A DNA stretch of 40,801 nt, from contig JAEEIK010000157.1 in NCBI GenBank assembly GCA_016281335.1, positions 1 through 40,801 of the forward strand, written 5' to 3'. The DNA comes from Lachnospiraceae bacterium. Its GTDB lineage: Bacteria > Bacillota > Clostridia > Lachnospirales > Lachnospiraceae. Shown here one piece after another: positions 16,797 to 25,317 of this stretch (position 1 is its first letter; each line of letters opens with the position of its first letter). Under the pieces are notes generated by a model. That model saw only the letters and a program-made list of their open reading frames with translations. It made no database searches and was not told where the DNA came from. The translations under genes were made by a program, and so were the position numbers.

Positions 16797-17762
16797 TTAT
16801 CTTTTACCAAAGAAACTCTCCAGTTTCTTTCCGATATCGCGCTGCGGACTTTTTGCTTCCCTGTTTATCTCCCGCTTTTTGGGCTTCCCTGCATTTTCCT
16901 TCTCATTCAGTTCCGCGAAACTCATCTTCTTCCTGCTCTCGTTTTTTTTTACCCTGTGCCGTTCCGAAACATCTATAAGTTCTTCCATCCTGGCATCCAG
17001 CCTGCCCTGCATTTCATCAAGCGGTTCCCGGCTTCCGAGTTTCTTTCCTTTTTCATCTATGCCCTTTGCAAATTCTTTGGTAAACTCTGCCAGTTCTCGA
17101 ACCTCTGCCGAAGTATTTGTCTTTGCAAAAGCATCCGCGCTGTCCATGAGCGAATTTGCCGCCTTACTTATCTCATCTGCGCTCATCGATACATCCGTGC
17201 GGAGAAAGGCATGTACCTCATCCCTGAGTTTTCTGTATTCATCGCCCTTCCAGCCATAGCTCTCGGTATCCTCAAGCATATCCGAGTATTCAAAGAGCTT
17301 ATCCTGTCCGTCCTGTATCATCTCTTCAAGCATATCCAGGGTTTCCAGCTTTTTGCCCACATCCTTAAGCTCCGCCTCGCAGTCCTCTTCCCCCATGGTC
17401 TTAAGCCCCGCATCATCGGTAAGTCCCTTTGATGCGTATACTTCTTCCCTTCTTATCACATCGCTTATTCCCTGCAGTTCACGGACATGCTCTGCAATGG
17501 GGCTTTCAAGATAGATCGCTATCTTCTTATCCAGTTCCTCTGCTGCCGCGGTCCATTCAGGCGAATCCTGCTCACAGTCCTGCAGTCTTATCATCGCATT
17601 TCTGAGGGCAGAATGATCCATGCTCCATGTATCGTCGATAAGACTGTCCATGCGCCTCATATTGAGCCCCAGGAGATATTCTCTCTCATATTCGCTCCTG
17701 TATGAACTTTCTCCCATTGTTCCTTTTACATCCATCTCTTTCTCCGGACGCTGTTCAGACAT
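16797..17762 (-). CDS. charged helical protein with SFAEL motif, unknown function
   Basis: A 321-residue acidic, almost wholly helical protein without signal peptide or membrane helix. The ATG (MSEQRPEKEMD) is chosen; an in-frame TTG 12 bases upstream is possible but has no ribosome site. The ATG overlaps the stop of the 217-residue gene by 8 bases, implying coupled translation. Near the C-terminus comes RKKMSFAELNEKEN, then a basic tail (KPKKREINREAKSPQRDIGK) ending in FFGKR. The same motif is in the proteins at 15693-16202 and 37976-38794. A basic, flexible C-terminus after a helical body is common in T4SS substrates recognised by VirD4 proteins, but also in many other proteins. Confidence 0.75.
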   Translation of the reverse strand: MSEQRPEKEMDVKGTMGESSYRSEYEREYLLGLNMRRMDSLIDDTWSMDHSALRNAMIRLQDCEQDSPEWTAAAEELDKKIAIYLESPIAEHVRELQGISDVIRREEVYASKGLTDDAGLKTMGEEDCEAELKDVGKKLETLDMLEEMIQDGQDKLFEYSDMLEDTESYGWKGDEYRKLRDEVHAFLRTDVSMSADEISKAANSLMDSADAFAKTNTSAEVRELAEFTKEFAKGIDEKGKKLGSREPLDEMQGRLDARMEELIDVSERHRVKKNESRKKMSFAELNEKENAGKPKKREINREAKSPQRDIGKKLESFFGKR

Positions 17763-18408
17763 TTGCCTTTTCAAACAGCCACGTCTGATCTTCCGTCCTT
17801 TCCCCTTCGGGTTTTTTTTCCAGTATGGCCTTAAGCTCTTTTAAATACATCTCCCTGTTGCCCTCAAGGCCGCTGGTCTCTTTATCAAGATTATTAAGAA
17901 AGCCTTCGATCTCTTTATTCAGATTCCCGTCTTTATCAAAACGCTGATCATAAAGCTTGCCCAGAAATACCTCATCTCCCGGACGGTCCCAGCCGCCCCA
18001 CTTCATACTTTCAAGGAAGCCCTCTTTATCCGCTTCATGCCTTTCGCGCATTACTTCAAAAGCAAGACCGTTCATATATTCCTCGATGACTCTCTTCTCT
18101 TCATCCGCTATGCTTTCCCATTTACCGAGTTCCCTGAGTATTTCCCTTTTGTTTTTCGCCGGGCTTTTCTCTGCTATCTTTGTATCAAACAGGAACTCAT
18201 ATAATTCGCCCCCGCGCTTCAGCTCCGATTTGGTCTCGTAGGTACTTGCCGCTTCATTTTTCTTCTGAGCCTTAAAGTAACTGTCAAAAAGCGCATCAAT
18301 GACCTTTCCGTCACCGTCTTCTTTCCAGTTATTTCCTATGAGCTTGGCTTTAAACTCTTCCCTTGAGTATTCGGTCTTTGCGATAACTATCTTTTCCGCA
18401 GCCGGCAT
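17755..18408 (-). CDS. charged helical protein, unknown function
   Basis: A 217-residue Glu/Lys-rich, predicted helical protein with several Trp residues (NNWKEDGDG, KWGGWDRPGDE). It begins MPAAEKIVIAKTEYSREEF, a start shared in part with the plus-strand 169-residue protein. No signal peptide, no membrane segment, and no clear S-F-x-x-L motif. A strong CAGGAGGG site precedes the ATG. It is the first gene of a three-gene unit behind promoter site B and directly follows the end of the two-component kinase gene, which is separated from it by that promoter. Family unknown. Confidence 0.75.
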   Translation of the reverse strand: MPAAEKIVIAKTEYSREEFKAKLIGNNWKEDGDGKVIDALFDSYFKAQKKNEAASTYETKSELKRGGELYEFLFDTKIAEKSPAKNKREILRELGKWESIADEEKRVIEEYMNGLAFEVMRERHEADKEGFLESMKWGGWDRPGDEVFLGKLYDQRFDKDGNLNKEIEGFLNNLDKETSGLEGNREMYLKELKAILEKKPEGERTEDQTWLFEKANV

Positions 18409-18449
18409 CTTAAAACCCTCCTGTTTTCTTTCTCATCCGGCTTGCCCAC

Positions 18450-18483
18450 ATTTTACCAGCTTAGGCGTAGCAAAAGTGAAGCA
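18450..18483 (-). promoter_or_regulatory. direct-repeat (SARP-like) promoter, site B
   Basis: The minus strand carries TGCTTCACTTTTGCTACGC (18483-18465), identical over 19 bases to site A, then 9 bases and the -10 box TAAAAT (18455-18450). The ATG of the 217-residue gene follows about 42 bases later. It lies between the histidine kinase stop (18496) and the three-gene charged-protein unit, giving that unit its own start. Confidence 0.75.
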
Positions 18484-18495
18484 GGCCTGAATCAC

Positions 18496-19722
18496 TTATT
18501 TTTTCGGCATTATCACGCTGACGGTGGTCCCGTCCTCGCGCTTGTCTATTATCAGACGGCCTCCGCACTGGGCCGCAAGCCTTCCTCTTACGTTTTTGAG
18601 TCCCACACTCTGTCTGTTCTTCTGTTTTTCAGTGGAATGATCGTCACCCTGGCCGTCATCGCTCACCCTTATCACCACCTGATACGCATCTTCCTCGGTC
18701 TCCACCACTATGCGTCCTCCTACGGAATGGGTGCCTATGCCGTATCTGATGGCATTTTCCACTATGGGCTGCAGTATCAGCGGCGGCATCATGAAATCCT
18801 CCGCTCCGAGTCTGTATTCCACTTCAAATTCCCTTCCGTCGCTTAACTGCTCCAGCTTGATATACTCCCCGGTATGCTCCATTTCACGTTTGAAGGGTAT
18901 CAGTTCATTGGCGGTAAGTGATTCTAAGTTTCCTCTCAGATACTCCGAAAAATGAGCTATCGCAGGCTTTACCTTTTCCGGTTCGTCATCACAGAGTCCC
19001 TGTATCACCTGCAGGGAGTTAAAGATAAAATGCGGTGATATCTGCTGCATCAGCAGCCTTACCTTCGTATCAGCCAGCTCTATATCCCTTTGCATCAGCT
19101 CATTTTCGGTCTGTACCTGATAATTCATATATGCGATCTGATACATCAGCGTCATGCCGAAAGCCGTGAGTCTTAGGTAGGGAATCATCATCTCCAGCAC
19201 ATGCAGAAAGATCGGCAGCATTACAGCCGCGCCGAGCCACAGTCTCCTGTTCTCATGTCCGAGGCTTAAGATTATGTACATGAAGGATATAAAAAGCTGT
19301 ATCGCTCCGAAGATCGGATATACACCTCCCTCAAAATCAAGTAGCAGTTCCGCAGGTATATAGAGCGCGGTCAGTATCGCTATCAGCCTTACCGGCAGCC
19401 TCTCCGCTCCCTTTTTCTCAGTGCCGCCACAGATATAAAAGCTGAAGGATATATTGGAAAATGATGCAAATATTCCCGAAAAAAGCAGCGTAAGCTTTAC
19501 CAGCATCTCCTTGTCCATCTGCTTCTGCCCGCAGAGTTCGCTTGTCAGACATTCCCCTGCCTCACCGATGAAAAGAGCCAGCAGCAGAAACAGAAGTCCC
19601 GCATGGAAATACCTTACCAGCTCGTCTTCTCTTTTCCTGCCGAAAGATGCCAGGATAAGGAACACCAGGAGCACTGCCGAGAGAAAGGAAGCAGCGGTAT
19701 TAAAGAGTACGAGTCCGCTCAT
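18496..19722 (-). CDS. LytS/YehU-type sensor histidine kinase
   Basis: A 408-residue kinase. Residues about 1-205 hold six hydrophobic segments with no separate extracellular domain. The phospho-accepting region QQISPHFIFNSLQ (His near residue 228) is of the His_kinase (PF06580) type found in LytS/AgrC-like kinases. ATP-binding motifs follow: PIVENAIRYG near 325, VSDDGQG near 356, and GLKNVRGRL. The ATG overlaps the stop of the membrane-protein gene (ATGA), so it is the third gene of a response-regulator/membrane-protein/kinase operon. The signal is unknown. It presumably phosphorylates the receiver-SARP regulator at 20420-21250. Confidence 0.93.
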   Translation of the reverse strand: MSGLVLFNTAASFLSAVLLVFLILASFGRKREDELVRYFHAGLLFLLLALFIGEAGECLTSELCGQKQMDKEMLVKLTLLFSGIFASFSNISFSFYICGGTEKKGAERLPVRLIAILTALYIPAELLLDFEGGVYPIFGAIQLFISFMYIILSLGHENRRLWLGAAVMLPIFLHVLEMMIPYLRLTAFGMTLMYQIAYMNYQVQTENELMQRDIELADTKVRLLMQQISPHFIFNSLQVIQGLCDDEPEKVKPAIAHFSEYLRGNLESLTANELIPFKREMEHTGEYIKLEQLSDGREFEVEYRLGAEDFMMPPLILQPIVENAIRYGIGTHSVGGRIVVETEEDAYQVVIRVSDDGQGDDHSTEKQKNRQSVGLKNVRGRLAAQCGGRLIIDKREDGTTVSVIMPKK

Positions 19723-20423
19723 CTTATGTGCCTCCCTTCCTGGGCTTTTTCAAGCCTTATCCTCCAGATATTTCCTATGGCATCCCTGATCGCGAAATAT
19801 ATGGGCACATCCAGAATTATCACTATCAGCCTCATGACAAAGGTGGCAGTGGCAAGTATTCCGGCCATTATTGCCAGTTTCCCTTCTGCAGGTACAAATA
19901 TGTCCGCCACGCCGAACATCACCGCCGATATCCCCAGGGATATATACAGGATAGCGCCCTTTCGGCATCTTGCCGCCTGTTCGTTTTTCTTAACTTCCTC
20001 AAGAAGCCTGGCAAAACAGCCTATCATGACTCTGTAAGCAATAACAAAACACAAAAGTGAAGCATTCTCCGCCATGCTGGCGCAGCCCTGCATAAATCCC
20101 CGTTTTTCACTGAATTCGGAAATATAGCTGAACTCATTTGTCAGCATCGCGATAAAACACAAAAGCATCCTGAAGAACAAAAGCTGCCATACGATGCCGA
20201 AATCATCATGCAGCCCTTTTATGCCGTATATACAGCTCATGAACAGCACGAGAAAGAGCATATCCAGGGAAAAAAGACTGACGGACAGTATGCTCCTAAG
20301 CGCCGCATCTTTCGTCAGCAGATCCAGAGCGTTCATGACAACAAAAAAAGCTAACGAACTCACGAAACATACCAGCATGAGCGTCGTCAGATTTTTAAGG
20401 GTTTTCTTGTTTACCCGCTTCAC
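19719..20423 (-). CDS. six-helix membrane protein in a two-component operon, unknown function
   Basis: A 234-residue integral membrane protein with about six hydrophobic segments and short charged loops (RLLEEVKKNEQAARCRKG between helices). The GTG start overlaps the response-regulator stop by 4 bases and has GGGAGGAG before it; the stop overlaps the kinase start by 4 bases. Its size, helix count and placement resemble the membrane part of the neighbouring kinase without a catalytic domain, so it may be an accessory sensor. No family is recognised. Confidence 0.75.
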   Translation of the reverse strand: MKRVNKKTLKNLTTLMLVCFVSSLAFFVVMNALDLLTKDAALRSILSVSLFSLDMLFLVLFMSCIYGIKGLHDDFGIVWQLLFFRMLLCFIAMLTNEFSYISEFSEKRGFMQGCASMAENASLLCFVIAYRVMIGCFARLLEEVKKNEQAARCRKGAILYISLGISAVMFGVADIFVPAEGKLAIMAGILATATFVMRLIVIILDVPIYFAIRDAIGNIWRIRLEKAQEGRHIR

Positions 20424-21250
20424 CAGTCTCCTCCCTTACCGGTCTCCAGGTATTCCTCGGACATATCGTAAAGATTTCCTATACGCATCTCCGCCCAGTA
20501 ATACTGGGTCATATATTCTCCCTGGAACAGATTCACCGCTGCGGGTTTTCCTTTGAGGAAATCGTAATAATCACAGTCTATCTTGGCCTGGTCCACACTC
20601 CAGGAATTCCAGTCCTTTCGTATCACATCTTCAACTCCCTCTTTTCTGAGGTCAAGCTTGAGACTGCGCAGCAACGCCCTGCACTGGGCTTTCAGGCCGG
20701 TATCGGCTTCCCTTTCTTCCCAAAGGGCGGTACACAGTTCATTGACGCTGACTCCCGCTCCGCGTCTGTCCACCAGATAAGCAAGTGTTTCCTTCGCCTT
20801 CTGTCTGGAAAAGTGAATGGGTTCTCCTTTTTCGTTAAAAGCCTCAAAATTCCCGAAGCATTGCACATTCAGTCTGCTCATCCGCCTCGGCGCCATCGGG
20901 GTCCTTAAGTTTTCTATCTCCGCCTGCAGTTTTTCAACACTTGCCGGTTTGAGCACGAAACCGCTCACATGCAGTTGATGCGCATCCAGCGCGTATTCGG
21001 AATGTCCGGTCACAAAGACTATGTTGCTTTTTGGCGATAGTGTCTTGATCTTCATGGCCATTTCCAGACCGTTGATCTTCGGCATCTCTATATCAAGCCA
21101 CACTATTTCCGGATGCTTTTCGTCTATCAGTTTAAGCGCCTCTTCCGGATCTTTTACTGCCAGATGCTCCCCCTCCGGCTCTATCTCCATCATCAGTTTG
21201 GCGGTCTCTTTGGCGATAGTCAGTTTATCGTCCACTGCAATTGTGATCAT
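20420..21250 (-). CDS. response regulator, receiver plus SARP-like DNA-binding domain
   Basis: A 276-residue regulator. The ATG at 21250 (MITIAVDDK) is chosen because GGAGGAAG lies just before it; an upstream in-frame start would add an Ala-rich stretch with no homology. Residues 1-115 are a receiver: acidic pair VDD, phospho-acceptor Asp in WLDIEMP near 52, conserved Thr in FVTGH, Lys in LKPAS. Residues about 125-225 are a winged helix of the OmpR/SARP kind (LNVQCFGNFEAF, SRQKAKETLAYLVDRRGA, ELCTALWE), followed by a short BTAD-like end (CDYYDFLKGKP, LFQGEYMTQYYWAE). It starts an operon with a membrane protein and a LytS-type kinase. SARPs bind direct repeats 11 bases apart upstream of -10 boxes, the pattern at 15616, 18450 and 38854, so it is the prime candidate regulator of those sites. 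Confidence 0.92.
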   Translation of the reverse strand: MITIAVDDKLTIAKETAKLMMEIEPEGEHLAVKDPEEALKLIDEKHPEIVWLDIEMPKINGLEMAMKIKTLSPKSNIVFVTGHSEYALDAHQLHVSGFVLKPASVEKLQAEIENLRTPMAPRRMSRLNVQCFGNFEAFNEKGEPIHFSRQKAKETLAYLVDRRGAGVSVNELCTALWEEREADTGLKAQCRALLRSLKLDLRKEGVEDVIRKDWNSWSVDQAKIDCDYYDFLKGKPAAVNLFQGEYMTQYYWAEMRIGNLYDMSEEYLETGKGGDW

Positions 21251-21268
21251 AACTTCCTCCATTAATAA

Positions 21269-21287
21269 GGCGGCAGCCGGTGCCGCC
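21269..21287. other. strong GC hairpin before the response-regulator gene
   Basis: GGCGGCA (21269-21275) and TGCCGCC (21281-21287) pair perfectly around a 5-base loop. On the minus strand only TTATTAAT follows, so it is at best a weak terminator for the chemoreceptor gene upstream. It ends 18 bases before the response-regulator start and could act in its leader. Confidence 0.5.
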
Positions 21288-21291
21288 GCCA

Positions 21292-21360
21292 CGCCCCTTT
21301 CCAAAGGCTTCTACCCGGAGGGAGAAGCTGTCGGCACGAAGTGCTGACTGATGAGGGGCA
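21292..21360. repeat. REP-like double-hairpin repeat
   Basis: Two adjacent hairpins: GCTTCT/AGAAGC (21307-21312, 21323-21328) and GTCGGCAC/GTGCTGAC (21330-21337, 21341-21348, one mismatch), followed by TGATGAGGGGC. The layout (GAGAAGC, a TCGG..CTGA hairpin, TGATGAGGGG) resembles short intergenic palindromic repeats common in gut Firmicutes. It fills the gap between a chemoreceptor gene and the response-regulator operon. Confidence 0.55.
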
Positions 21361-21364
21361 AATT

Positions 21365-23110
21365 TTACACTCTGAAATAACTGATCGTATCGGTAAGGTC
21401 TGCTGCAAGGGTCTGAAGCTTTGTGGCAGATTCGCTTATCAGCGTAAATGTTGCATTGAGTTCTTCCATTGAAGCATTGGTCTCTTCTGTGGAAGCTGCA
21501 TTCTCTTCGGATATGGCTGACAGATCCGAAATGATCTCCATCAGGCCGTTCTTCGCATCCGTAAGTTCCGCTACACGACCGGTAATGTCTGCCGAAGTAT
21601 CCTTCACCTTTACAACGTTGCCGTTCATGGTCTCCATATTGGTCTTTGTATCTTCCAGCTGGCGGGACTGTATACCGAAGGACTCGTTCAGCTTTTCCAT
21701 TACCGACACGGATGAAGCCGCATCGGCAAGCAGCCTGTCAACAATGGATTTGATCTCATCTGCACTGTGGGATGACTGGTCTGCCAGTGCCCTTATCTCA
21801 TCCGCAACTACAGCAAAACCGCGGCCCGCATCACCGGCTCTTGCAGCTTCGATGGAAGCATTGAGTGAAAGCAGGTTGGTCTGGGTAGCTATATCTGTAA
21901 TAGCCTGCGTAAACTCGGATATGGATCTTGCCGATTCATTGGTGGAACTTATGGTGGCTCCTATGTCCTTAACGGAAGCCGTTACCTCCTCACTCTGTTT
22001 GATCAGCTTATCAAGAGCATCCATGGCCTTGTCACAGGCATCCTTCATCTCTTCCGCATACCTGTCCATATCCTGAACGTTGCCCGCAATATTCTCGATA
22101 TTCCTGCCTATGTCGTCGGTATCGCCTGCAGCTGTCTCCACGCTCTCTGCCTGGGAAACGGCACCCTTGCTTATCTCCGTTACCGCATCCGTTACCTGTT
22201 CGGATGCCATTGAAGCCTGGTCCGCCGAATCAGCCAGTTCCGTACCTGCTGCAGTCAGTTCTCTTGCCATTTCATTTGACTTGCTCATGACTTCAGTCAT
22301 CTTGGCAGAGAGCAGCTTCGCGCTTCTTGTTATGGTTCCCACATCATCGTTGCCTATCTCACTGTCATCAGGGAATTCCACATTCAGATTGCCGCCTGCC
22401 AGTTCATCAAGATTCTTAGTGACTGTCTTTATGCCTATCCTCAGCATTCTGATCGCGCTTACAACTATGATCGCTATAAGCAGCATAAGTATTCCGAAAA
22501 CTAAGGACACCAGGAATATCTTATTGGCTATGACTTTCTGCAGATGCTCATACTCTTCCGCTGCCCACTGTTCCACCAGTTCCTGCATCTCATTGATACG
22601 TTCTCTGGCATTATCGAATTTAAGATTGAAATCCGACCAGTCACCTGTATTCGTTCTTACGTTATAAGACATCTGCCAGGCTTCAAATTCTTTCTGGAAC
22701 TCCTCCTTTGTCTCTTTAAAACTTAAGCCGGCTGAGCTCTTCATTTCATTGCAGAGCTTGTTGTCTTTGGATGCTGCCTCCATAGCCGTATTCATTCGCT
22801 GCAGCACCTGTGAAGTATTATCATCATAATCGGCAAGATAACCGTCAACTAAAGCGGCATCCATGCCTTCCATGTTTTTAAGTTCCCTGTATCCCGTAGC
22901 TCCGAGCAGAGCCTGATAGAAATCCCTGTCGCCGTTGAGAAGCGCCGAACTGGCGGTATAGAGGACATCATAATAGATCTCCGTCATCTGCTTTTCCACC
23001 TGGTTCATTTCGCTTGCCATCACTATGACGGAAACCAGAAGTGCGATCGCCAGCGGCACCGAGATGATCAGAAGCTTTGCCCTTACGCTAATGTTATTTA
23101 ACCACTTCAT
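21365..23110 (-). CDS. methyl-accepting chemotaxis protein
   Basis: A 581-residue chemoreceptor. One membrane helix near the start (residues about 12-32), an outside helical domain of about 160 residues (probably a four-helix-bundle sensor), a second membrane helix (about 195-218), a HAMP linker with the usual [14 protein letters not shown] turn, and a long cytoplasmic coiled coil. The signalling tip has [19 protein letters not shown] and [20 protein letters not shown], where CheA and CheW bind. From about residue 300 to the end it is nearly identical to the receptor at 23335-25035, and both end SISYFRV. AGGAGGAT precedes the ATG. No pentapeptide tether for CheR/CheB is seen. The ligand is unknown. 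Confidence 0.95.
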   Translation of the reverse strand: MKWLNNISVRAKLLIISVPLAIALLVSVIVMASEMNQVEKQMTEIYYDVLYTASSALLNGDRDFYQALLGATGYRELKNMEGMDAALVDGYLADYDDNTSQVLQRMNTAMEAASKDNKLCNEMKSSAGLSFKETKEEFQKEFEAWQMSYNVRTNTGDWSDFNLKFDNARERINEMQELVEQWAAEEYEHLQKVIANKIFLVSLVFGILMLLIAIIVVSAIRMLRIGIKTVTKNLDELAGGNLNVEFPDDSEIGNDDVGTITRSAKLLSAKMTEVMSKSNEMARELTAAGTELADSADQASMASEQVTDAVTEISKGAVSQAESVETAAGDTDDIGRNIENIAGNVQDMDRYAEEMKDACDKAMDALDKLIKQSEEVTASVKDIGATISSTNESARSISEFTQAITDIATQTNLLSLNASIEAARAGDAGRGFAVVADEIRALADQSSHSADEIKSIVDRLLADAASSVSVMEKLNESFGIQSRQLEDTKTNMETMNGNVVKVKDTSADITGRVAELTDAKNGLMEIISDLSAISEENAASTEETNASMEELNATFTLISESATKLQTLAADLTDTISYFRV

Positions 23111-23141
23111 TCTAATCCTCCTCTTCTCTCTTTATGATGAT

Positions 23142-23173
23142 AAAAAAAGGGGTGGGCAGATGCCTGCTCACCC
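23142..23173 (-). terminator. intrinsic terminator hairpin upstream of the chemoreceptor gene
   Basis: On the minus strand GGGTGAGCAG (23173-23164), a 4-base loop and CTGCCCACCC (23159-23150) form a 10-base stem with one mismatch, followed by seven Ts (to 23142). It lies between the predicted promoter at 23182-23210 and the ATG at 23110, so it may stop transcription arriving from the upstream receptor gene or act within the leader. Confidence 0.7.
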
Positions 23174-23181
23174 GCTGATTA

Positions 23182-23210
23182 ATTTTACTATAAAATCCCC
23201 TCTCTGTCCA
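23182..23210 (-). promoter_or_regulatory. promoter of the chemoreceptor gene at 21365-23110
   Basis: On the minus strand TGGACA (23210-23205), a 17-base spacer and TAAAAT (23187-23182). The predicted start point, near 23175, falls right at the base of the terminator-like hairpin. No sigma-D (FliA-type) consensus was found for either receptor gene. Confidence 0.55.
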
Positions 23211-23256
23211 GCGAAAATAGTATATTATGCTCAAAAAAACATATCTGAGATGCAAG

Positions 23257-23322
23257 GGTCAAATGGGCATACGATCTTCGATCGTATGAATATGCTGCAC
23301 AGCTGCTTGTACCCATTTGACC
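23257..23322. repeat. palindromic repeat element, short copy
   Basis: Outer arms GGTCAAATGGG (23257-23267) and CCCATTTGACC (23312-23322) pair perfectly. Inside lies a hairpin with arms CATACGATC and GATCGTATG around TTC (23268-23288), then GCTGCACAGC. Its reverse complement matches the ends and inner hairpin of the longer element at 25074-25199. It begins 13 bases after the stop of the receptor gene at 23335-25035. Confidence 0.8.
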
Positions 23323-23334
23323 TCGGCAAATTGC

Positions 23335-25035
23335 TTATACCCTGAAATAACTGATGCTGTCCGCCATTTCACCGGCAAGGTTCTGAAGTGTCCCCGCAGC
23401 TTCATTTATGATCGTAAATGTTGCATTCAGTTCCTCCATGGAGGCTGTGGTCTGCTCTGTTGAAGCGGCATTTTCCTCGGATACTGCGGACAGGTCTGAG
23501 ATGATCTCCATCAGTCCGTTCTTGGCTTCATTGAGCTGCGCTATCTGCCCGGTTATGCTTGCCGAAGTATCTTTTACATTCGTCACGTTACCGTTCATCG
23601 TGATCATATTATCCCTTGTGGCATCCAGCTGTGTCGCCTGCATTCCGAAAGCTTCATTCAGTTTTTCCATAACCTTTACGGAAGAAGCAGCATCGGCAAG
23701 CAAACGTTCAACTATGGCCTTGATCTCATCAGCGCTGGTCGAAGACTGATCTGCCAGAGCCCTTATCTCATCTGCAACTACGGCAAAACCGCGTCCCGCA
23801 TCGCCTGCTCTTGCTGCCTCAATTGAAGCGTTGAGCGAAAGCAGATTGGTCTGCGTCGCTATATCGGTGATAGCCTGGGTAAACTCGGATATTGACTTGG
23901 CCGATTCGTTGGTGGAACGTATGGTATCGTCTATCTCCTTGACGGAAGCTGTCACTTCCTCACTCTGCTTTATCAGGCGGTCCAGCGCAGCCATAGCCTT
24001 ATCGCAGGCTTCCTTCATCTCTTCCGCATATCTGTCCATATCATTTACATTGCCGTTGATATTCTCGATATTATTTCCGATATCATCGGTATCCGATGCT
24101 GCATTTTCAACACTCTCAGCCTGGGAAACAGCTCCCTTGCTTATACCTGTCACAGCCTCAGTGACCATTTCCGATGCTTCTGCTGCCTGGCCTGAAGATT
24201 CCGTCAATTCCCTGGCCTGAGTATCAAGTTTTTCGGATGCAGCCTGTGACTTAGTGATAACCTCTCTTAATCTGTCACTGAGATTCTCCACCACCTCGGC
24301 TATGACTCCGAGTTCATCACTGCGGTTCATCAGTTCTTCACTTACATCTACCGACAGATTGCCGTCACCTATCTCTTTGACATAGCCGGCGATAGCCGTC
24401 AGCTTTTTGGAATACTTGTTGGAGACCAGACTGCCGATTATCAGGAATATTATCGTAATGATAGCGGAAATGATAACAAGAGTTCCTACAGCCTTGTTTA
24501 TTATCTTCTCCACCTCGGCGGAAGGACGTCCCGCAAAGAAGGCTCCCACATATTTACCGTTTTCGATCTCGGGTGTATAGAACACAAAATACTTGGTGCC
24601 GTTGATCACGGTATTGAAGTTTTTGAAGGTCTGCCCCTTCTTTAATGCCTCATATACGTCATCACCGATGTCTTTCCCGGCCATTCCATCAATGGTGGTT
24701 ATGATACGCGTCTTGTCAATGATCAGCGTGAAATCCAGTCCTGTTCCGGCTTTCATGTCATCCATGATTTGTTGGAAATTATCCTTATTCTGCAGATCAT
24801 ACTCGCCTTTCCATAATACTCCGTTTTCCATATGCCAGCTCCCCGGATATATATCATCCACCAGCTGCTGGAATTCCTGGCAGGACATCTGCATTACCTG
24901 CTCACCCATTTCATGATAGCCCACTGTAATGGATGCCCTGGCTGAGATTATCAGCGCGATCGACATCAGCACCAGACCGAGCAAGGCGATAAAAACTATA
25001 TACCATATCAGTTTGCCGTTCTTTTCTTTCTTCAT
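23335..25035 (-). CDS. methyl-accepting chemotaxis protein with single-Cache sensor
   Basis: A 566-residue chemoreceptor. The ATG at 25035 ([11 protein letters not shown]) is chosen because GGAGGAG lies 6 bases before it; the open frame continues 69 codons upstream but would then translate the palindromic repeat. A membrane helix (about 9-33) leads to an outside domain of about 150 residues with single-Cache features ([43 protein letters not shown]), a second membrane helix (about 188-212), HAMP, and a signalling coiled coil with the tip [20 protein letters not shown]. sCache domains often sense small organic acids or amino acids; the ligand here is not known. Signalling part nearly identical to the next receptor gene, so one arose by duplication with a sensor change. 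Confidence 0.95.
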   Translation of the reverse strand: MKKEKNGKLIWYIVFIALLGLVLMSIALIISARASITVGYHEMGEQVMQMSCQEFQQLVDDIYPGSWHMENGVLWKGEYDLQNKDNFQQIMDDMKAGTGLDFTLIIDKTRIITTIDGMAGKDIGDDVYEALKKGQTFKNFNTVINGTKYFVFYTPEIENGKYVGAFFAGRPSAEVEKIINKAVGTLVIISAIITIIFLIIGSLVSNKYSKKLTAIAGYVKEIGDGNLSVDVSEELMNRSDELGVIAEVVENLSDRLREVITKSQAASEKLDTQARELTESSGQAAEASEMVTEAVTGISKGAVSQAESVENAASDTDDIGNNIENINGNVNDMDRYAEEMKEACDKAMAALDRLIKQSEEVTASVKEIDDTIRSTNESAKSISEFTQAITDIATQTNLLSLNASIEAARAGDAGRGFAVVADEIRALADQSSTSADEIKAIVERLLADAASSVKVMEKLNEAFGMQATQLDATRDNMITMNGNVTNVKDTSASITGQIAQLNEAKNGLMEIISDLSAVSEENAASTEQTTASMEELNATFTIINEAAGTLQNLAGEMADSISYFRV

Positions 25036-25073
25036 ATTCTGCTCCTCCATGATCATAAAGCTGTGATACCGCG

Positions 25074-25199
25074 GGCAAATGGGTGCAATCAGCAAAGCTG
25101 CTTGTGTATGCAGCATTATGATCGCTCCGGCAAGCAAGCTTGCCTGGACGATCATCCTGCTGCATATACATACGATCTTCGATCGTATGCCCATTTGCC
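25074..25199. repeat. palindromic repeat element, long copy with nested hairpins
   Basis: Outer arms GGCAAATGGG (25074-25083) and CCCATTTGCC (25190-25199) enclose three structures: a small CAGC/GCTG hairpin; a long interrupted hairpin made of TGCAGCA/TGCTGCA (25109-25115, 25158-25164), ATGATCG/CGATCAT (25118-25124, 25149-25155) and GGCAAGC/GCTTGCC (25129-25135, 25138-25144); and the hairpin with arms CATACGATC and GATCGTATG (25169-25189). The reverse complement of the element at 23257-23322 is a shorter form lacking the central hairpin. It ends 38 bases before the receptor ATG. Confidence 0.85.
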
Positions 25200-25208
25200 T
25201 TATACACC

Positions 25209-25260
25209 AAAAAGGCAGCCCTGTGTGAATTGTATTCCTCAAGTCACACCAAGTCTGCCT
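25209..25260 (-). terminator. intrinsic terminator after the GH95 gene
   Basis: On the minus strand GGCAG ... GTGTGA ... TCACAC ... CTGCC forms an interrupted stem (outer pairs 25214-25218 with 25255-25259, inner pairs 25223-25228 with 25244-25249) followed by five Ts. It closes the phenylalanine operon about 60 bases after the GH95 stop. Confidence 0.7.
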
Positions 25261-25317
25261 CTTTGCATATCAGCATAATACCATATTTCAGCCTCTCTAG
25301 TAAATAACAAAATATGG

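Noticed and set aside
20052..20064. CAAAAGTGAAGCA, 13 bases matching the upstream part of the direct-repeat element
   Set aside because: It lies inside the coding region of the membrane protein, lacks the GCGTAG half and has no -10 box at the right distance; taken as chance.
25036..25242. Longer N-terminus of the chemoreceptor at 23335-25035 using an upstream start
   Set aside because: It would translate the palindromic repeat, add a non-homologous Cys-rich stretch, and has no ribosome site; the ATG at 25035 has GGAGGAG.
25036..25317. c-di-GMP or other known riboswitch before the chemoreceptor
   Set aside because: The conserved core of such riboswitches is absent; the structure is a nested palindrome with a second, inverted copy downstream, so it is a repeat element.
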